NCBI RefSeq assembly: GCF_002257665.1
Contig: NZ_MQWB01000001.1
Span: 1,844,167 to 1,892,580, forward strand
Origin: Rubricoccus marinus
Lineage (GTDB): Bacteria > Bacteroidota > Rhodothermia > Rhodothermales > Rubricoccaceae
Reading direction: 5' to 3'
Length of the DNA: 48,414 nucleotides
In this document: one piece after another, positions 32,793 to 40,079 of the stretch
Numbering within the stretch: position 1 is the first letter of the stretch
How the letters are laid out: the number at the start of each line of letters is the position of its first letter
Notes under the pieces: generated by a model
The model's input: only the letters and a program-made list of their open reading frames with translations
What the model was told of the DNA's origin: nothing
Database searches by the model: none
Position numbers and translations under genes: made by a program

Positions 32793-33526
32793 AGCGACTC
32801 GGGGTCGACCTCTACCAGGCGCCCTTTGACCAGCGCGAGCGTGCGGGCGGGAAACGAGCGGACGAGGCGGTAGTCGTGCGTTGCCATGAGCAGCGCCATG
32901 CCCTGACGATTGAGCTTGATGAGCAGCTTCTGGATCTCGTCGGCCACGCGGGGGTCGAGGTTGCCAGTGGGTTCGTCGGCCAGGAGCAGCATCGGGTCGT
33001 TGACGATGGCGCGGGCGACGCACGCGCGCTGCTGCTCGCCGCCAGACATCTCGCTGGGCTTGGCCTGCGCGCGGTGGCTGATGCCGACCTGCGAGAGCGC
33101 ATCCATCGTGCGCTGGCGCACTTCGGCGCCGCGGTGGCCCGTGGCGTGGAGCGCGAACGCGACGTTGTCGTACGCGCTGCGGTCTGGAAGCAACTGGAAG
33201 TCCTGGAACACCACGCCCAACATGCGGCGCAAGAACGGCACGTCGTGCGGCTTGGTCGTGTCGGACTGATACGGCCCGACCCGGACGACGCCGTACTCGG
33301 GCTGCACGTCCATGTAGAGCAGCTTGAGCAGGCTGGACTTCCCGCTGCCCGTCGGGCCGATGAGGTAGACCATCTCGCCTCTGGCGAGAGTCAGATTGAG
33401 GTCTTGCGCCACTTCGACGCGGGCGCCGGAGGGGTCACGGTAGCTGACGGCCGCGTTGCGGATCTCGATCAAAGGCCGCTCGCGCGAGGGCGAGGCGGTC
33501 GGCGAGGCGGCGGGATAGTCGGACAC
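32789..33526 (-). CDS. ftsE: FtsE-like ABC transporter ATP-binding protein
   Basis: FtsE with FtsX regulates peptidoglycan hydrolysis at the division septum. The 245-residue protein (GTG at 33526 after a CTATCCCGCC-type leader) has Walker A GPTGSGKS at 57-64, a Q-loop FQDFQLLPDRSAYDNVAFAL near 99-118, the signature MSGGEQQR near 151-158 and Walker B LLLADEPTGNLD near 170-181. DPEYGVVRVG-like and GEMVYLIGPTGSGKSSLLKLLY match FtsE better than LolD. No ftsX is adjacent here; the following gene instead is a TPR-like lipoprotein with an overlapping start. FtsX may be elsewhere. LolD remains an alternative. Divergent to the DUF4175 gene. Confidence 0.85.
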   Translation of the reverse strand: MSDYPAASPTASPSRERPLIEIRNAAVSYRDPSGARVEVAQDLNLTLARGEMVYLIGPTGSGKSSLLKLLYMDVQPEYGVVRVGPYQSDTTKPHDVPFLRRMLGVVFQDFQLLPDRSAYDNVAFALHATGHRGAEVRQRTMDALSQVGISHRAQAKPSEMSGGEQQRACVARAIVNDPMLLLADEPTGNLDPRVADEIQKLLIKLNRQGMALLMATHDYRLVRSFPARTLALVKGRLVEVDPESL

Positions 33527-33697
33527 AGGGGCGTGGATGGCGGCGCGCCAAACTACACGAGCGTCAGAGGCCTCTGGCGACGGCTCTGCACCCAGTCCGG
33601 CGCGAGGCCTACCCCACTCTGGCGCGGCCTTCTCCTCTCCCGGCCGGGCAATCGCTTTGGCGCCGTCTCGTTCGTCCCGTGCGCCTAGCTTCACGCC
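33527..33697. other. Divergent intergenic region, ftsE and DUF4175 gene
   Basis: This 171-bp spacer should hold two opposite promoters. One motif copy (33570-33579) with a degenerate partner (CGTCAGAGGC) makes an imperfect palindrome. I see no clear promoter elements. Confidence 0.4.
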
Positions 33698-36600
33698 ATG
33701 CCCACGCTTCCTCCCACACCCGACGTTCGCCAGAGGCTCCGCACCGCGCGTCTGCGCTGGACCGCGTCCGAAGTCATCCGGGGCGTCTTGCTCGTCGGCG
33801 CGGGTGTCGGCCTCGCGTTTCTCGTGGGTGTAGGCGCCGAGGGTGCGCTCTGGATGGGCGTGGGCCTGCGGACGGCGCTGTTCTGGCTCCTGGCGGCGCT
33901 CGCGCTCGGGCTCGTGGGCGCGTTCGTTCTGCCGCCGGTCTTGCGCGGGCTGGGCCTCCTCCCGGGCATGGACGACTCCACCGTCGCGCACCGCGCCGAC
34001 CGCTTCCGCGAAGGCGCCGGCGACCGACTCCTCGCGCTGCGGGACTTGCAGGCCTCTGGCGCCAGAGGCGAGTCCCCGCTTCAGGCCGCGGCCGTGGCGG
34101 CGTTGGGTCGCGAGGTCGAAGACGTGCCTGTCGAGCACGCCGAGGACCGCCGCGGCCTCTGGCGCTCAGCGCGATGGGCACTGGCGCCGGCCCTCGGGTT
34201 CGTGCTCGCACTCCTCCTGATTCCCGGCCCGTTCGAGGCGGCGGCGGAGCGTCTGTTGTCTCCAGGCGAAGCGTTCTACCCGCCCGCGTCGTTCTCCTTA
34301 AGCCTCCAGCCCGGCGATGTCGAGATCGTGCGCGGCGAGAGCGTCGAGATCACCGCGCGTCCCGCAGGCAAAGACTGGCCGCTGGACGCCACGCTCGAAG
34401 TCCGCCGCGAGGGCGAGACCGTCACCGACGACACGCGGCTTCTGCTGGGCGACGACGGCCTCTGGCGCCACACGGTCGAGGACGTGCGGCAGAGCGCCCA
34501 ATACCGCGTCCGCGCGCTAGGCGTCGTCACGGACTGGGCCTCGATCCGCGTTGTAGCACGCCCGCTCGTCCGGGGCCTCAACGTTGTGCTCCTCCCACCT
34601 GGCTACAGCGGGCGCCCGGCGCGCGCGCTTCCCGAGGGCGTCGGCGATGTCTCCGGCCTCGCGGGCTCAACGGTTCGTCTGACCGTCGGCCTCGCGGGGG
34701 AACGGGCTGCCAGAGGCGAGGTCCGCATCCGCTGGGACGACAGCACCGCCTCGCGCGTGCCCCTGGCGATCGGCGCCGAGGGGGCCACGGCGCGCTTCCC
34801 GCTCCGCCGCGGCGGCCACTACTCGCTGCACCTGGAGACCGCCTCTGGCGTCGCCAACACGAACCCCGCGCGGTACTCGCTCGGCGTGCTCGGAGACGGC
34901 GCGCCGCAGATCACGCTCGTGGACGGCGCCAGCGGCGCGCTCGACGCCAGAGGCCGGCGCCTGGAGTTCCGCGTCTCCGACGACTTCGGCTTTTCCGGCG
35001 GCTCGCTTATCTGGCGCGTGATCCGCGGCGACGCCAGAGGCCCGCTGCGCCGCGCTGCGCTGCCGGTCCGAACGCGCCCGCTCGGTCAGGACGTGGGCGT
35101 CACGTTCCGCCCTACGAACGTGGGTCCGGGCGACGTGGTGGAGTTCTTCGGCGAAGTCGTGGACAACGGGCCAAGGCGGCAGCGCGCCCGAACGCCGGTC
35201 GTCACGCTGCGCTTCCCATCGCTCGCCCAGCGCATCGACGAACTGGAGGCGCAGCGCGATTCGACGCGTGACGACCTCCAAGAACTGCGCGACAACGCCA
35301 AGGAAGCGTCCGAGCGCTTTGAGCGCTTCCGCGACGACCTCCGCCGCAACCCGAACCCGGACTGGGAGGACCAGCGCCAGATCGAAGAACTCCGGCGCCA
35401 GCAGGAGGACCTCGGCAGACAATCAGACGCACTCCAGCAACGCATGGAGAAGCTCCAGCGGGACATGCAGGACAGCGGCCTTGCGGATCCCGAGACCATG
35501 CGCAAGCTGGAGCAGATGCGCCAGGTCATGCAAGAGCTTGACTCACCCGAACTCCGCGACGCGCTTAAGCGCTTGCAGGAGGCCATGGAGAAGCTCGACA
35601 TGCGCGAGATGATGGAGCAGGCCGAGCAGGCCGAGTTCAACGAGGAGGAGTTCCGCCAGAGGCTGGACCGCGCGATGGAGCTGCTAGAGCGCTTCGAAAC
35701 CGCCGTGGACCTCAAAGAGGCCGCCCAGCTCGCCGAAGACCTCGCCGAGCGCGAGGCCGAGATCCAGGCCAAGACCGAGGCGCTCGAAAACGCCTCCAAA
35801 GAACGCCGGGACGGCACCCAGGCCGAGTCGCCAGAGGCCTCTGGCGACATGCCGAAGGAGAACACCGCCGCCGAGCGCGAACAGGTGGCGCAGGAGCAAG
35901 AGCGTGCCGCGGAGTCCGCCGAGGCGCTGGAGAAGCAAATGGAAGAGCTCCGCGAGCGCATGGAGGAGATGCGCGGCCAGCAAGGCGAGCAGCCCATGCA
36001 GGACGCCCAGCAGGAGATGCAGAAAAACGGCGGCCTTCCTGAGCAGATGCAGGAAAACGCGGAAAAGGTGCGCCAGAACCAGACGCAAGAGGCCCAGCAG
36101 CAGCAGCAGGAGATGCGCCGCCAGCTTCGCAAGATGGCCCAGAAGATGCGGGAGTCCAGCTCGCAGATGCAGGGACAGCAGCAGCAGATCGACACTGCTC
36201 GGCTCCGCGCCGCGCTTGAAGACGTGCTCACGCTCTCGGCCGAGCAGGAACGTCTCGCAGGCGAGACAGCCGCCACGCCTGGCCGGAGCCCCGCCCTCCG
36301 GCCTCTGGCGCGGCGCCAGGCCGAGCTACGCACCGGCCTGCAGCACGTCGCCGATTCGCTCCAATCCATCGGACGCACCGTCCCCCAACTCGGCAGCAAG
36401 ATCCGCTCCACGACCACGAGCGCCCTCCGCGAGATGGGCGGCGCCGTAGAGGAGTTCGCCGAGCAGCGCTCCGGGCCCGCCGCCGCGCGCCAGAGGACGG
36501 CCATGACGAGCCTCAATGAGCTCGCGGTGATGCTCGCCGACGTGCTGAGCCAGCTCCAGAACCAGCAGCAGCAAGGCGGAGGTCAGGGCCAGGGCACGCC

Positions 36601-37171
36601 TCAGCAGATGCAGCAGATGGGCCAGCAGCAGCAGCAGCTCAACCAACAGATCCAGCAAATGCTGAACCAGAGCGCGGGCGAACGGCTCTCGCGCGACGAT
36701 CAGCAGCGGATGCGCCAGCTCGCCGAGCAGCAAGAAGCCATCCGTCGCCAACTCAAGCAAATGCTCGAAGGCGCCTCTGGCGGAGGTGGCAACGAGGACG
36801 GCGGACCGGGCGGACTCAGCGAGCAGGCGAAAAGCCAGCTCCGCCGAATCGAGGAACAGATGGGCGAGGCGGCCGAGCAGCTCCGCCGTGGCAACCCGGA
36901 CCCCTCTACGCTTCCCCGCCAGCAGAACATCCTTCAAAAGCTGCTCGAAGCCGAGCGCTCCGCCAACGAGCAGGGCCGCGAGGAGAAACGGGAGGCCGAG
37001 ACCGCCCGCACTACGCCTCCCCCTGCCTCTGGCGGCACACCGCCGCGGGACCGCCCCGAAGACCGCGTCCGCCGCGATCTCATCCGAGCGCTGGAGAGCG
37101 GGTTCTCGCCAGACTACCAGGACCTGATCAAGAGCTACTTCGGGCGCATCCAGGGACGCGCGAGCAATTAG
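33698..37171 (+). CDS. DUF4175 family membrane-anchored coiled-coil protein
   Basis: The 1157-residue protein has two or three hydrophobic segments near the start (about 25-47, 57-85 and 160-180), then an Ig-like/beta-rich region (about 200-500). The latter half is largely predicted coiled coil rich in Gln, Glu, Arg and Met (RIDELEAQRDSTRDDLQELR, QRMEKLQRDMQD, EMMEQAEQAEFNEEEFRQRL, and others), with poly-Gln stretches near 795-800 and 940-985. A C-terminal block ends RRDLIRALESGFSPDYQDLIKSYFGR, where the end of this Bacteroidota family is conserved. The family is typical of Bacteroidota and of unknown function, usually beside MoxR/VWA genes; here it is alone. It is the richest gene for motif copies (16), which encode ASGARG, LWR, LDARG and PEASGD, including two palindromes. 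Confidence 0.82.
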   Translation: MPTLPPTPDVRQRLRTARLRWTASEVIRGVLLVGAGVGLAFLVGVGAEGALWMGVGLRTALFWLLAALALGLVGAFVLPPVLRGLGLLPGMDDSTVAHRADRFREGAGDRLLALRDLQASGARGESPLQAAAVAALGREVEDVPVEHAEDRRGLWRSARWALAPALGFVLALLLIPGPFEAAAERLLSPGEAFYPPASFSLSLQPGDVEIVRGESVEITARPAGKDWPLDATLEVRREGETVTDDTRLLLGDDGLWRHTVEDVRQSAQYRVRALGVVTDWASIRVVARPLVRGLNVVLLPPGYSGRPARALPEGVGDVSGLAGSTVRLTVGLAGERAARGEVRIRWDDSTASRVPLAIGAEGATARFPLRRGGHYSLHLETASGVANTNPARYSLGVLGDGAPQITLVDGASGALDARGRRLEFRVSDDFGFSGGSLIWRVIRGDARGPLRRAALPVRTRPLGQDVGVTFRPTNVGPGDVVEFFGEVVDNGPRRQRARTPVVTLRFPSLAQRIDELEAQRDSTRDDLQELRDNAKEASERFERFRDDLRRNPNPDWEDQRQIEELRRQQEDLGRQSDALQQRMEKLQRDMQDSGLADPETMRKLEQMRQVMQELDSPELRDALKRLQEAMEKLDMREMMEQAEQAEFNEEEFRQRLDRAMELLERFETAVDLKEAAQLAEDLAEREAEIQAKTEALENASKERRDGTQAESPEASGDMPKENTAAEREQVAQEQERAAESAEALEKQMEELRERMEEMRGQQGEQPMQDAQQEMQKNGGLPEQMQENAEKVRQNQTQEAQQQQQEMRRQLRKMAQKMRESSSQMQGQQQQIDTARLRAALEDVLTLSAEQERLAGETAATPGRSPALRPLARRQAELRTGLQHVADSLQSIGRTVPQLGSKIRSTTTSALREMGGAVEEFAEQRSGPAAARQRTAMTSLNELAVMLADVLSQLQNQQQQGGGQGQGTPQQMQQMGQQQQQLNQQIQQMLNQSAGERLSRDDQQRMRQLAEQQEAIRRQLKQMLEGASGGGGNEDGGPGGLSEQAKSQLRRIEEQMGEAAEQLRRGNPDPSTLPRQQNILQKLLEAERSANEQGREEKREAETARTTPPPASGGTPPRDRPEDRVRRDLIRALESGFSPDYQDLIKSYFGRIQGRASN

Positions 37172-37175
37172 CGAG

Positions 37176-37235
37176 GCCTCTGGCGCTCTCGCCGGTTGGC
37201 GTGGCTACACTCGCCACTCGGCTCCCGCCAGAGGC
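37176..37235. repeat. Widely spaced inverted motif pair between DUF4175 and sulfotransferase
   Basis: GCCTCTGGCG (37176-37185) and CGCCAGAGGC (37226-37235) are inverted, with a 40-bp loop, 4 bp after the DUF4175 stop. Termination is uncertain without a T-tract. Confidence 0.5.
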
Positions 37236-37278
37236 GGCACGGGCCCGCCATCCCTTCCGCTGATCTCTGCCTGTCTAG

Positions 37279-38085
37279 ATGCTCCCGTCGTTTCTCATCA
37301 TCGGCGCCATGAAAAGTGGCACCACGAGCCTTTACGAGTACCTCGCCTCCCACCCGGATACCGTCACGCCCTCCACGAAAAAGGAGCCGCAGTACTTCCG
37401 GTCAGACGCCGACTTCAGCAAAGGGCTGGACTGGTATGGGAGCCTCTTCAAGGGCAAAGGAAGCAAGGCGTTCGAGGCGTCCACGATCTACACCCGACGG
37501 CACTTGTGGAGCAACGTCCCGGCGCGCATCAAGAGCGCGATCCCGAACGTCAGGATGATCTACTTGATGCGGGACCCTGTGGACCGTGCGTACTCGCATT
37601 ACGTCCACTTGTATGCGAAGCGGTTGGAAAACGCGCCCTTCTCCGAAGCCATCCGAAAGCACTCGGACTACGTCGACACGGGGCGGTATTTCTACCAGTT
37701 GCAGGCCTACCACGAGCACTTCCCGCCGGGGCAGATCCACCTCCTTACGCTGGAGGACCTGAAGCGTGATCCCCGCGCGGCTCTCTCCGAGATCAGCACG
37801 TTTCTGGGAATCGCCGACACGTTCGACGACTCGGTCCTCGCCCGACGATTCAACCCTGCGGCCGACCGCCGGACTACGGAGCGCGAGATCCGTTTGCGAG
37901 ACGCTGCACCGCACCCGCTTCTCGCCTCCCTTGTCGTTCGTGCCATGCGCCCGCGCCGGCCCGTGTTTGAACGCCCCACGATGACGCCAGAGGACGAGGC
38001 CTACCTCATGGACCGCCTCCGGCCCGACGTACAACAGCTCCGCGAGCACACCGGACGCTCCTTTGCCGAATGGCGACCCTACTGA
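37279..38085 (+). CDS. Sulfotransferase (PAPS-dependent)
   Basis: The 268-residue protein transfers sulfate from PAPS to a hydroxyl of a glycan or small molecule. FLIIGAMKSGTTSLYEYLASHP at 5-26 contains the 5'-phosphosulfate loop KSGTTSL; MIYLMRDPVDRAYSHYVH near 93-110 is the 3'-phosphate binding block with Arg and Ser. The C-terminal half has a helix-rich region (PEDEAYLMDRLRPDVQQLREH). Length and layout match bacterial heparan-type sulfotransferases. It is likely cytoplasmic, as no signal is seen. It is convergent with the lipoprotein gene at 38102 with only 16 bp between them. Its target is not predictable from the neighbours. Confidence 0.92.
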   Translation: MLPSFLIIGAMKSGTTSLYEYLASHPDTVTPSTKKEPQYFRSDADFSKGLDWYGSLFKGKGSKAFEASTIYTRRHLWSNVPARIKSAIPNVRMIYLMRDPVDRAYSHYVHLYAKRLENAPFSEAIRKHSDYVDTGRYFYQLQAYHEHFPPGQIHLLTLEDLKRDPRAALSEISTFLGIADTFDDSVLARRFNPAADRRTTEREIRLRDAAPHPLLASLVVRAMRPRRPVFERPTMTPEDEAYLMDRLRPDVQQLREHTGRSFAEWRPY

Positions 38086-38101
38086 CCGCGCGTGAAGTCC
38101 C

Positions 38102-38590
38102 CTATGGGATCACCTCCACATCGCCGTAGGTCACGATCCGTCCCTGACGGTCCAAGAGCACGACCCGGTGGAGCCCGGGACCGCCGAGTTGGCCCGCTGG
38201 GAAAGAGAACAGAGGAGCCGTTCCCTCTGTCGATCCGGTGACCGCTTGGATTCGCGAGAGGTCTCCCTGGGCAGTCAGGCGGTACGGGATCAGCGCGCCG
38301 TTGGAACCGGAGAACGTGCCCGCAAACTGAACGCTCTCGGTTGGAGAGGCGGGGTTGGGATACGGCAGGAAGGTGAGAGTGAACTGCGAGCTGTAGACCG
38401 GCGCCGTGCGCCAGTCCCGGTCGTCCTCGCTCAGCACATTGCCTCTGGCGTCCGTCCGTGACACCCCATCAGGGACGCCGACCGCGTCAAACTCGAACAC
38501 GCGCTGGAGCTCCCCGATGCTGGTCGCGTCGCACCCGACGAGGAAGGGCGTGGCGAGGAGGAATCCGAGGATCGGGAGCAGTCGGGGCAT
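38102..38590 (-). CDS. Small lipoprotein of unknown function with an internal YPNPA segment
   Basis: The 162-residue product has a lipoprotein signal (MPRLLPILGFLLATPFLVGC, Cys20). The mature part is strand-rich: FTLTFLPYPNPASPTESVQFAG near 72-93, ALIPYRLTAQGD and HRVVLLDRQGRIVTYGDVEVIP at the end. The YPNPA string with its strand pattern is like the start of type IX secretion sorting domains (YPNPx...), and the C-terminus ends like such domains, but a lipoprotein carrying a sorting domain is unexpected; it may simply be a related beta-sandwich fold. It is divergent from the B12 unit (47 bp). Confidence 0.65.
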   Translation of the reverse strand: MPRLLPILGFLLATPFLVGCDATSIGELQRVFEFDAVGVPDGVSRTDARGNVLSEDDRDWRTAPVYSSQFTLTFLPYPNPASPTESVQFAGTFSGSNGALIPYRLTAQGDLSRIQAVTGSTEGTAPLFSFPAGQLGGPGLHRVVLLDRQGRIVTYGDVEVIP

Positions 38591-38637
38591 GCGCGTGGGC
38601 TAGAGCGGTACGTTTCAACGCCACCACATCCGCCGTC

Positions 38638-39513
38638 GTGCCCGAGCCTCTCTCTTCTGCGCCTATCGTCTCCGCCAGAGGCCTAGGCGTCGCCCTCGCG
38701 AAGCGGAGCGTGCTGCACGGGCTGGATCTCGACGTGCGCCCGGGTGAGTGGCTGGGCATCGTGGGCCCCAACGGATCCGGAAAAACGACGCTCCTGCGCA
38801 CGCTCGCGGGTCTCCTCCCCTACACCGGCAGCCTGGCCGTCCGGGGCCGCGACCTCCGCCTCTGGCGGGGCCAGGACCGTGCGCGCGAGGTCGCGCTCGT
38901 GCGACAGCAGACGGACCTGCCGTTCGCGTTCAGCGTGCGCGAGGTGGTGGCGATGGGACGGGCGCCGCACCTGGGCTGGCTTTCGCCTCTGGCGGCGAGA
39001 GACAAGCAGGCGGTATCGAATGCAATAACGGATCTGGCGCTGGACGCGCTCGCGCTCCGCCCCGTCAACGCGCTTTCCGGCGGCGAGCAGCAACGCGTCC
39101 TACTCGCTCAGGCGCTCGCGCAAGAGGCCCCGCTGCTCTTGCTCGACGAGCCCACCGCGCACCTCGACGTGCGCCACCGCCTCGACGTGCTCGACCGCGT
39201 GCGCCGGCTGGTCGCCGCGCGGGCCTCTGGCGAGACGGCGTCCGCCGGAGGCGCCAAAACCGTGGTCGCGGCCATGCACGACTTGGAATGGGCCGCGCGC
39301 TATGCCGACCGGCTCGTCGTGTTGCACGGCGGGCGCATCGCCGCAGAGGGCGCACCGGCCGACGTGCTCACGCCCGCACTTCTCGGCGACGTGTTCGGCG
39401 TCCGCGCCGAGGTGGAGCCGACGGCCTCTGGCGTGCGGGTCCGGTATCTTGGCCGGCACGCGCCAGAGGCCTCCGAACTCACGGAGATCGGCGCGCCCCA
39501 CCCCACCCCATGA
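38638..39513 (+). CDS. btuD: BtuD-like ABC transporter ATP-binding protein (cobalamin/haem/siderophore class)
   Basis: The 291-residue ATPase has Walker A GPNGSGKT at 43-50, Q-loop LVRQQTDLPFAFSVREVVAMGRAPHLG near 85-111 (the FSVREVVxxGRxPH pattern is specific for FecE/BtuD/HmuV), signature LSGGEQQR near 144 and Walker B LLLLDEPTAHLD near 160. GTG at 38638 is chosen; residues 12-15 (SARG) are motif encoded. The stop overlaps the PduO start in ATGA, which supports vitamin B12 as substrate. No permease or periplasmic binding gene lies here, so they are presumed elsewhere. Haem or iron-siderophore import remains possible from sequence alone. Confidence 0.82.
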   Translation: MPEPLSSAPIVSARGLGVALAKRSVLHGLDLDVRPGEWLGIVGPNGSGKTTLLRTLAGLLPYTGSLAVRGRDLRLWRGQDRAREVALVRQQTDLPFAFSVREVVAMGRAPHLGWLSPLAARDKQAVSNAITDLALDALALRPVNALSGGEQQRVLLAQALAQEAPLLLLDEPTAHLDVRHRLDVLDRVRRLVAARASGETASAGGAKTVVAAMHDLEWAARYADRLVVLHGGRIAAEGAPADVLTPALLGDVFGVRAEVEPTASGVRVRYLGRHAPEASELTEIGAPHPTP

Positions 39514-40079
39514 AGGTCTACACCAAAACCGGCGACGACGGCACCACCGCGCTCTTCGGAGGCGACCGCGTCTCCAAAAGCCACCCCCGGATCGCAGCAT
39601 ACGGGACGGTCGACGAGGTCAACTCCGTGCTCGGCATGGCGCGTGCCACGCTCGACCCCGGAGCGGCCACCGACCTCATCGCGCGGGTCCAGAACGAGCT
39701 GTTCGTGCTCGGCGGCGACCTCGCCGCGCCTGAGGAGACGACGTACCCGCTGCCGCGGATCGAGGCGCACCACACGGAGCAGATGGAGGCGGACATCGAC
39801 CGGCTGACGGCGGACCTCGCGCCGCTGAAGAACTTCATCCTGCCCGGTGGCACGCAGGCCTCGGCATCGCTCCACCTCGCGCGGACGGTCTCCCGCCGCG
39901 CCGAGCGGCTCGCGATCGACATGGTGGGCGAGGGCGAGGTCGTCTCGCAAGAGGCCCTCAACTACCTCAACCGGCTCTCGGACTGGCTGTTCACGCTCGC
40001 CCGGTGGGTCAACCATGACGCCGGCGTAGAAGACATCGCGTGGGTGCCCGTGGCCGACCGCACCCCCGCCGCTCCGTGA
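39510..40079 (+). CDS. pduO: PduO-type cob(I)alamin adenosyltransferase
   Basis: The 189-residue protein transfers the adenosyl group from ATP to cob(I)alamin (or cobyrinate) to give coenzyme B12. KVYTKTGDDGTTALFGGDRVSK at 2-23 holds the ATP-binding TKTGDDGTT loop; HPRIAAYGTVDEVNSVLGMA near 25-44 and ARTVSRRAERLAI...LNYLNRLSDWLFTLAR near 134-170 are the family blocks. It is short for PduO with no extra C-terminal domain. Its start is coupled (ATGA) with the upstream ATPase and its stop with the downstream SGNH gene (GTGA). It thus forms the middle of a three-gene coupled unit. No perfect motif inside. Confidence 0.95.
   Translation: MKVYTKTGDDGTTALFGGDRVSKSHPRIAAYGTVDEVNSVLGMARATLDPGAATDLIARVQNELFVLGGDLAAPEETTYPLPRIEAHHTEQMEADIDRLTADLAPLKNFILPGGTQASASLHLARTVSRRAERLAIDMVGEGEVVSQEALNYLNRLSDWLFTLARWVNHDAGVEDIAWVPVADRTPAAP

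Noticed and set aside
33527-34138. N-terminal extension of the FtsE-like protein
   Set aside because: It would lie antisense to the DUF4175 gene and adds no conserved sequence; GTG 33526 fits the normal length.
38591-38637. Cobalamin riboswitch before the BtuD-like gene
   Set aside because: Only 47 bp separate it from the divergent lipoprotein gene, too short for the aptamer, and no B12-box-like sequence is seen.
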